A DNA stretch of 64,000 nt from Multifurca ochricompacta (Eukaryota > Basidiomycota > Agaricomycetes > Russulales > Russulaceae), in assembly GCA_022496185.1 (NCBI GenBank), contig WTXG01000074.1:62001-126000 (forward strand), read 5' to 3'. The translations under genes and the position numbers were made by a program. The notes below the pieces were generated by a model. That model did not search any database, was not told the origin of the DNA, and worked only from the letters and a program-made list of their open reading frames with translations. Below are positions 57,101-64,000 of this stretch, in pieces (positions within the stretch are counted from its first letter, which is position 1; the number at the start of each line of letters is the position of its first letter).

Positions 57101-57593
57101 TCTAAAGGCGCAAAGAATCTTGTCAGAAAAACCCTCACAGTTCACACCCTATCAACCCAATGACCTCGTATGGCTGGAAGGGAAGAACATCCGTACATCA
57201 CATCCGACTGCCAAACTAGCGCCCCGACATCACGGACCCTTCAGAATAGCTCAGAAACTGTCAGATGTGTCATATGAGCTCAAACTTCCAATCACATGGA
57301 GAATCCATCCAGTCTTCCATGTGGGGCTTCTAATGCCTTACAAAGAAACATCCCTGCATGGGGAGAACTTCTTGAGACCCCCACCTGACCTTATCAACGG
57401 AGAAGAGGAGTGGGAAGTAGAATGTGTTCTAGACTCAAAGCGACAAGGTCGAAGGCACAAACTATACTACCTAATCAAGTGGAAAGGATTCCCAGCCTCT
57501 GACAACTCATGGGAACCAGCTGGAGATGTCTTTGCCCCGACCCTCATTGCGGAGTTCCACACCCGACACCCAGAAGCGCCCAAGAACAGTTAA
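54109..57593 (+). pseudogene. pol: G1-b pol (protease to chromodomain)
   Basis: PR: LIDSGATDNFISPQM, LGYPWLAAFEPKINW (54163-54975 open). [36 protein letters not shown] near 55280. RNase H: VDASHFATGAVLNQ, DRELLAIVKAL. Integrase: zinc region (HFHHDLPSAGHPG...CADC), a frame change near 56530, then MDFITKLP, ISDRDPRFTS and QSERTNQWLEQY. Chromodomain: [37 protein letters not shown] stops near 54157, 54975, 54995, 55137, 55335, 55981, 56081 and 56398, nearly all at arginine positions. 56550-57593 is clean for 347 codons. Confidence 0.92.
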
Positions 57594-57668
57594 AAGAGCA
57601 GCCCCAGACCCCACTGAATTCCCCAGTACATGCTCCCTCAGCAATGTCCTACTACCATCCAATCCATT

Positions 57669-58862
57669 ATGTCTTTTGTCGCTGCCAACACCGCCATTGA
57701 TGCTTTCACCTCCTCCATCGTGGCTGTCAAGAACTTCCCAGCTGCTCACCCTTCCACTCATCCCTCTTCCCCCATCAATTACGAAGCAGCGGAGGCCCAC
57801 ATCAAGAATCAGTCCCCAAACCCGAACAACAACTTTACCCACTGCGAGGAGCCCCACCCCAACGACCTACTCAACGGAGAGATCGATGACGAAGCCCCTG
57901 AGTTCCCCTTCATTCCTAACAACCCCAACTCTTCAATGTACTTCCCCTTGGAGATCACCATGGCCAATGGTTCCACAGCCATTGCCAAGTACATCTATTA
58001 CACTAATGGAGGAATGGATGTGGCAGGGTGTATGAAGAAAGACGGACCAGTCTACAGGGCCCTGGTTTATTTAGAAGAAAGGTACACAGGTCGGCTTCAT
58101 CATATGCTGACAGATGAGCAGTTGGGGCACCTGGCCGCAGAGGACTGTCACACCTTCGCAATCGATGAGGTAATAAATGACATGAGACTCCCACGTCTCA
58201 AGGCAGAGGTTGTGCAGTTGTGGAAGAACATTACCTTGCGAAGGACGTTGAACCAACAGTACAAGGAGCATGCAAAGATGATGGCAAGGTTGACGAACAG
58301 GATGTTCCAGCTGGAGCAGGAGATCGTAGAAATCAGAAAGAGGCTAGAGGCAGGAGATGTGTACCAGATGATTGCTGAAAGGTACACCGACACCTACACA
58401 CAACCCCTCCCCCCTCAAACATTGGGCGCCGCCCCAACATTGCTGCCGAGCCATCTTGAGATGCTGTGCCTGCATGAAAACCCATGTGGAGAAACATGTT
58501 GGTGTTGCGACAGTAAGTACCATATCAGTTGGAACTGTCCCCTCAACCGCAAGTGGTGTCACCACTGCCGAAGCAATCTCCACTGGAGCTGGCACTGTAT
58601 TTTTCACCACATAGGGGTGGCTCTGACTATCAACAACCCATCGGGCTGGTGTGGCAAATGCCTATGACACAATGCTGGGCATTGAGAAATCGACTGCCCC
58701 ATCTACGATCTGTGCCGCACATGTGGTCAGTGTGGCCCATACGGATTCCTCTGCACCCATGCATGTCCACAGGAGTTGGAGTCATACACAATGGACGATC
58801 ATAATGTAGCTGACAATTACTTGGAGTTGGTCCAAGATGATGACAGTATGAGTCGTTTCTAG
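57669..58862 (+). pseudogene. G1-b ORF3, accessory zinc-knuckle protein
   Basis: Starts MSFVAANTAIDAF at 57669 (an in-frame ATG lies at 57630 too; the MSF start is shared with G1-a). Conserved block SSMYFPLEITMANGSTAI...DGPVYRALVYLEERYTG; likely coiled coil (ITLRRTLNQQYKEHAKMM, QEIVEIRKRLEAGD); four Cys/His clusters, the first CWCCDSKYHISWNC, the second CHHCRSNLHWSWHC. TGA near 58665 and 58684. Ends DDDSMSRF, TAG 58860-58862, then a purine tract and the 3' LTR. Not recognised as a known family. Confidence 0.86.
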
Positions 58863-58893
58863 CTGGGACTGCTAGAACCAGAAGAGGGGGTGA

Positions 58894-59480
58894 TGTTATG
58901 AACCCCGTCTCTTCCTGTCTTCTTTTTCTTGCCCAACAATGACCCCTCTCTGCCGCCCACACTCCATTACCAGATCACGTCTCCATCGTGGGACCTGTCA
59001 CATGCCCTGCGCCCCTCCCCGTGACCTCTTTCAAATGTACTTGTTTACTTACTGTTTTCCCTTGTTTGGTTTATCTTCTTATCTTCTTATCATACGACCA
59101 GACAATTACTTAATTCCCTATCAGTAGAAGCCAGGCTTTATGCCCTCCGCTTCCATATATTTGGGCCCACCTGACTCTATGCTCTTATCTCTTAGACACC
59201 CACTGAATTATGTATATAAGTCCACTGTAGCTACCTTGTAGACCCCAGACTTGACTTATTGAATACATTGGTGCCTGTCTTCTGGACATCCCCTTGATCC
59301 TTAGCTCGTTCATCTCAAGTACTTCTGGTACTTTCTGCTCAACATTGTCTCAGGGAACAGCCCCTTTGACTTTGACTCACTTCACCTGAACTCCAAGGAA
59401 CCTTATTGGTTTCTTACCTGAACCTGCATAGCTGAAGCTGTCACACAAGTCATGTGGAACATCCAGCACCGGATGTAACA
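58894..59480 (+). repeat. G1-b 3' LTR
   Basis: 587 bp, mate of 49224-49810; preceded by AGAAGAGGGGGTGA. The primer-matching segment here reads AGACTTGACTT, a CpG change from the 5' LTR. Confidence 0.95.
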
Positions 59481-59876
59481 CCTTAACTGTCCACAAGGTG
59501 GTGCGCTTTATGTGCCCACCTTGATCTGTCTGGCTAGTCCCTCAGGGGATTCTTGCAAGAGGTGATGAGGGACCCTAAGTGGGTGAAACACCTTGAGTTC
59601 CTCATGTGCGCTCTAAGTAAATAGTATTCATAGCTATAGCTGGGTTTTCGTCCCATAGATAGTCTTAGTAGGCCACTTGCCCAGAAGGCTTGGGGCTATA
59701 GGTTCAGTCAATGCTTGGCTTGATCCATAAGCCAGGTTTAGCAACCTGCTGGTAGAGTTTAGGGTCTAGAACAAGGCATGGGTAGTCACTCCCATGATGC
59801 TTGGGCTCAATACAAGTAGGCTTGAACTACTATAGTATTTACACAGTAGCTAGAGGGTTTTGTCTCTGGGCAGAAG
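59481..59876 (+). other. Copia-4 leader, second part
   Basis: Continues the leader from 49223 after the CCTTA duplication. It aligns with Copia-3 47652-48050, including GTCCCTCA...TGAGGGAC and CATGGG...CCCATG. No gene. Interrupted at 59876 by G1-d. Confidence 0.88.
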
Positions 59877-60460
59877 TGTTACAAACCCTGTTGCGTCGTC
59901 TTGTTTCCTTCTGCGTCACATGACACCCCATATGACCCTGTTTCCCCTTTGTTGACCGTGTTATGACCTTCTTTGTGCATATTTGTTCCTTATCTTTGAC
60001 CGAGGCTGTGCTCATCTCTGACTCATACCTTACACAAGAACTCTTACATATTTTCCCACCAGAATCACAACTATACCAATCTGTCTACGTATATTCTCAT
60101 CTGGCCCACTTGATTCCGTTCCCTCTTTGGATAGATTACGACTTGTTGATACATCAGTACAAACTCCGATTCAGACTCCGATCTCTATTATGTATATAAG
60201 GCCCGCCTAGATAGCCTGTATGCCTTAGACTCGACTTCTTAATCGACTTGGTGCATTACCTTCTGGGTGATTCCTAAGACCCAACTCTTGAATCGTCTCA
60301 GTGCTTCTGGCACTCTTCGCTCACCGCACTAAGGGATTAGCTCCTTTGTGTTGACTTCTCACCCGATCTCTGTGTACTTGAAAGACAGTATACACCTGAC
60401 TTCGTAGTTTGCTACGCAACTTATCACACATCGTGATGAACGCCCACACCAGGCGTTACA
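59877..60460 (+). repeat. G1-d 5' LTR
   Basis: 584 bp, TGTTACAAAC...GCGTTACA. TATATAAG 60193. AGACTCGACTT 60227-60237 (34 nt on). Hairpin AGTGC-TTCTG-GCACT 60300-60314. Confidence 0.9.
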
Positions 60461-60462
60461 TT

Positions 60463-60473
60463 AAGTCGAGTCT
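60463..60473 (+). promoter_or_regulatory. G1-d self-complementary primer-binding site
   Basis: AAGTCGAGTCT, two bases after the LTR, exact complement of 60227-60237. Confidence 0.85.
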
Positions 60474-60482
60474 CTCCCCACC

Positions 60483-62001
60483 ATGGCTTCATCCAGCCAC
60501 AGTCAGACCTTGCACAACGAAGAACTCATCGACTGCCGAGACAAGGATAATCTTTCACAACAAGTCCTTGGCTCTGCCGTCTGGAAAGATTTTGAAACCG
60601 AGTTTGGATACTACGTCTATCACGACAATCAGTACCAGCCAGTTGAATACGACGAACAGAAGAGGGTCTGGTACCATATCCATTACTCTAGAAGCCATCG
60701 TTCCTGGGTTACCACAGGACCTGCCCCACCAGAGTACGGCCTAGGACCTTGGAGAGAAATCCTCCAGCCATCGTCACAGATTCAGAACCAGAAGAATATA
60801 TCGAAGAAAGCAGCAAGACACACAAGTCATAGCCACTAGTTTACGGCTCAGACAGTTGCACCAAGAGTACTACGTTCAGAACATCTGCTTTAGTCTCTCC
60901 CCAGATACACGACAACCTCAGACACCCGACCATCACACATCCAATAATGTCGACCATTGCTGCACAGTTACCCACCCCGCTCCAGTTGTCCCTGCTCCAA
61001 ACCTTCCCCCCCATCAGGATGCCTTACAGGAGTCCTGCTGACCATGTTCACCGGTGACTGATCACAGAGCAAGAAGTTCATGCTCAATTTGAGACGTTCA
61101 AAAACTTCAATCATGACGTCCCACAGATCGTAAACCCTTTCCAACAAACCAACCTCTTCCTCTCGCTTATCAGAGGGGATTCTGTCGATGACTGGACAAT
61201 GGAGCAGATTGAATGGCTGAACGACAGAGTTACAGCTGGAATCAGAACCACAGACAAGGATCTGTGGGATGTAGTGGCGCAACGATTTAAAGACGCCTTC
61301 ACAGATGGGCAGGCCAAACAGAAGGCTGCCAGAGAACTAAAGTCCCTCAAAATGGAGAGAGGGGACTTGGATGGCTACATAGCCAGATTTTGCAACCTGG
61401 CCAAGAGAGCGGGGTACGATGTGAATGAAGAGGTGACACTTGACCTCTTCTCCCAGGGTTGCCCAACCCCCTGGTGAAAAACATCATCCAATTCCATCAC
61501 CCCGAATCATGGAGCCAGTGGACAAGTGCTGCCAGAACACAGCAGCAGGACTATCTAGACTTCCAAACACGATTTGGAGTTGATACAAAGAAGGGTAAAA
61601 CCCGCGATCAGTGGAAGGCAGCATTTGGGGTAAAACCTACCCATCCCCGAGACCCCAATGCCATGGACACATCGGCAGATCGCACCAAGGCCCATGCAGC
61701 CCTTACCGACAATGAAAAGAAAGATCTTATGAAGGAAGGGCACTGCTTTCACTGCCGAGCACAAGGGCACATGTCGCGATTCTGCCCGAAGAAAACAGTT
61801 CGTGCCGCTGAAGCGACAGTAGCCACCACTACCACGACACTGCCAATCCAGAACCTACCTACCCCAGTAAAAGAAAACCCGGTAACCACCCCGAAGACTA
61901 AAGAACAGAAAGCAGCAGCTATCTGGGAACATATGATGAACGAAGACGAGGCAGTACACACCTTGATTGTTGACAAGGCCTTTGGCCAGAAGGATTTTTG
62001 A
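60483..62001 (+). pseudogene. gag: G1-d gag
   Basis: ATG 60483, the only G1 gag here with an ATG at this site (MASSSHSQTLHNEELIDCRD). Same order: N-terminal domain (WKDFETEFGYYVYHDNQYQP), Pro-rich linker, core (DDWTMEQIEWLNDRV, AQRFKDAFTDGQAKQKAARE, LVKNIIQFHHP) and zinc knuckle CFHCRAQGHMSRFC. Frame changes near 60760, 61090 and 61455 and a TGA near 61058 disrupt it. Ends GAT-TTT-TGA at 61993-62001. Confidence 0.88.
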
Positions 62002-64000
62002 TCGGCTCAACCCCATTGGCCTGGGCAAGAGCACTCCATGTAACTTCTGTGTACACTAGTTGTTTTAAATTGTTAAAAATACCAGTACATTTTGAAACCA
62101 AACAGAAGACGGCCGACAGACAGATATTGATCGACTCTGGAGCTACAGACAACTTCATTAGCCAACGACTCCAGAGGACGCTAGGACTGGGGACACAGTT
62201 ACTTCCCCAAGAGAAAAATATTTGGAACATAGACGGGACAGCTAACAAAGCTGGGAAAATCACACATTGCTGTGATCTAGAAGTACAGGTTGGGGAACGA
62301 ACAAAGCAACTTCGCTTCCTCATCACGGATCTAGGAGAGGAAGACATGGTTCTGGATACCCATGGCTGGCAGCATTCAAACCCAGGATCAACTGGGCAGA
62401 GGCCACCATGGATAAAGATTTCTACCTGGTCATCATTATGTCCCTAGGATACAACTACACTGCACGACACCCTCTCACCCATGCTATTGTCATGGGATCG
62501 GCCATCACCTGGAGTGATGTAGAACCTGTGGATCAGGTGTATTGTTATGTTATGAAAGCATTGGAACTGGCCCAGGCAGAGGCACAGAAGAACCCAGAAA
62601 GAACATTTGAAGAAGTAGTCCTGGCAGAATATCATCGACATTGGAAGGTCTTCTCAGAGGAAGAATCGCAATGCTTCCCTCCCTCTTGACCTTGGGACCA
62701 TGCCATTGACTTCGTCCCGGACGCCCCGCGATCAGTGGACTGTAAGATCTACCCCCTATCGCAGCCAGAAAAGGAAGCGCTTTCTACCTTTCTGGAAGAA
62801 CACCTAGCAAAAGGATACATATGACCTTCCAACTCGCCTTATGCATCACCCTTCTTTTTCATTAAAAAGAAGGATGGGAAACTGCGACCGGTACAGGATT
62901 ACAGACGGATTAACGAACTCACAGTGAAAATAACTACCCACTCCCTCTAATCTCAGAAATCGTCGACAAAATGTGTGATAAAGCCTTGTTTTCAAAAATG
63001 GACGTTCATTGGGGATACAATAACATTTGCATCTGAGAAGGCGACCAGCCCAAAGCCACCTTCAAGACCAATCAAGGACTCTTTGAACCCAACGTTATGT
63101 TCTTTGGCTTAACGAACTCGCCGGCAACCTTCCAGGCCATGATGAATCACATTTTCCGAGACCTGATCCTCACAGAAGAGGTCGTGGTGTATATGGATGA
63201 TATCCTGGTAGCCACAAAAGACGACATTCACCATCACCGAACCTGAGTTCACGAGGTACTAGAAATCCTGGCAAAACATGACCTCTACCTGAAACCCGCC
63301 AAATGTTCCTTTGAACAAAAGACTGTTGAATATCTGGGTGTTATCCTGGAAGGGGGGCAAGTACGCATGGATCCTATAAAAGTACAAGGCATTCAAGAAT
63401 GGACTGCCCCTCAGTGTACCAAAGACATCAGATCGTTCATTGGGTTCTGTAATTTCTACTGACGCTTTGTCAAGGGATTCTCAGCCATCGCCCAACCGCT
63501 TAATGATTTGTTGAAGAAGGATGTGCCCTGGCACTGGGACGAACTACAGCAGAAGGCATTTGACCAAATTAAAGTGATTATCAGCTCTGAACCAGTTCTT
63601 ATTCAACCTGACTTGGCCAAACCCTTTGAATTGGAAGTTGATGCTTCCATGTATGCCAACAGCGCAGTCTTATCACAAAGAGATACCGAAGAATTCTCAT
63701 CCCGTTGCATTCTACTCAGAAACATTCTCATCGGCAGAAAGGAATTATGACATTTGGGACAGGGAATTATTGGCTATCGTAAAGCATTATGACATTGGCG
63801 ACCATACTTGGCTGGATCCCCGCACAAAACCATCATCTATACAGACCACTCCAACCTTTTGTACTGGAGAGAACCGCATAAGATCAGCCGACGAATAGCA
63901 CGAGAAGTCTTGGAGCTCGAAGAGTACAACTTCATGCTCAAACATTTACCTGGAGCTCACAATGCATGAGCCGACGCCCTGTCCAGACCAACCGGACGAG
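61995..64000 (+). pseudogene. pol: G1-d pol, truncated by the window
   Basis: Starts in the -1 frame at TTT-TTG-ATC. PR: LIDSGATDNFISQRL; a one-base loss near 62355 breaks it. [57 protein letters not shown] near 63190. RNase H: VDASMYANSAVLSQ, DRELLAIVKHY. TGA near 62688, 62824, 63036, 63244 and 63461, each at an arginine position in relatives; R-to-C and R-to-H changes near 63030 and 63006 fit the same process. It runs off the right edge in RNase H. Confidence 0.9.

Larger units (their letters stand above)
49224..59480 (+). mobile_element. G1-b: full-length chromovirus carrying hAT-3
   Basis: Two 587-bp LTRs, perfect CCTTA duplication (49219-49223, 59481-59485). About 7.48 kb net after removing hAT-3. 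Gag, pol with chromodomain, and ORF3 are recognisable and carry many TGA stops. Confidence 0.95.
59877..64000 (+). mobile_element. G1-d: chromovirus, diverged G1 lineage, cut by the window end
   Basis: 5' LTR 59877-60460, self-priming site, gag and pol to RNase H. Left target site probably AGAAG (59872-59876); the partner lies outside. The LTR is clearly diverged from G1-a/b/c but keeps the primer segment and hairpin. Many TGA stops. Confidence 0.9.

Overview
This window is a fungal transposon graveyard with no host gene that I can support. Everything recognisable is retrotransposon or DNA-transposon sequence: chromodomain Ty3/Gypsy (chromovirus), Ty1/Copia, one non-chromodomain Ty3/Gypsy element, hAT-type non-autonomous elements and several solo LTRs. 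Short ~53-nt GT-AG intron-like segments with CTAAC-like branch sites, chromoviruses and heavy CpG decay suggest a filamentous basidiomycete, probably Agaricomycetes. No species is inferred.

Layout, worked out from LTR ends and target-site duplications (TSDs). A Ty3 element without chromodomain ('A', minus) lies at 493-8125. At 8138 starts the 5' LTR of 'Copia-3'. It is split by hAT-1 (8276-9712) and by chromovirus 'G1-a', whose footprint runs from 10085 to 47501. G1-a holds 'Copia-1' (10931-32202, minus), which itself contains two younger chromoviruses: 'G1-c' (13823-21284, minus) and 'G2' (22424-29649, plus). G1-a also holds four solo LTRs (32607-33182, 33797-34286, 35079-35580, 35814-36313) and 'Copia-2' (37702-44220). 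Copia-3 resumes at 47502 and is cut in gag by 'Copia-4' (LTR 48579-49082). Copia-4's leader holds chromovirus 'G1-b' (49224-59480) and the start of 'G1-d' (59877 to the window end). The G1-b gag gene is split by hAT-3 (51190-53962), which holds hAT-2 (51278-52344), a solo LTR (52382-52983), a tRNA-like fragment and a tandem repeat.

Three signals go beyond ordinary annotation. (1) Every Copia LTR carries a predicted intron of about 53 nt starting about 23 nt after the inferred transcription start. Downstream in the same LTR lies an exact intron-less copy of the joined exon segments. The two copies vary together between lineages, suggesting that the R region is rebuilt from spliced RNA in each replication cycle. 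(2) Both chromovirus families (G1, G2) have an 11-nt primer-binding site complementary to their own RNA 5' end (Tf1-like self-priming). The inferred RNA start lies exactly 34 nt downstream of the first T of the TATA box in each case checked. (3) G1 and G2 carry a third ORF between the pol chromodomain and the 3' LTR. The G1 version ends in four zinc-knuckle-like Cys/His clusters, and its central region may be distantly related to the G2 ORF3.

Decay is dominated by C-to-T change at CpG. Nearly all premature stops are TGA where relatives have arginine, and the differences seen between paired LTRs are almost all CpG transitions. G2 and G1-c look youngest, G1-a among the oldest. The most complete genes are G2 gag, pol and ORF3 and the 3' two thirds of Copia-2 pol.
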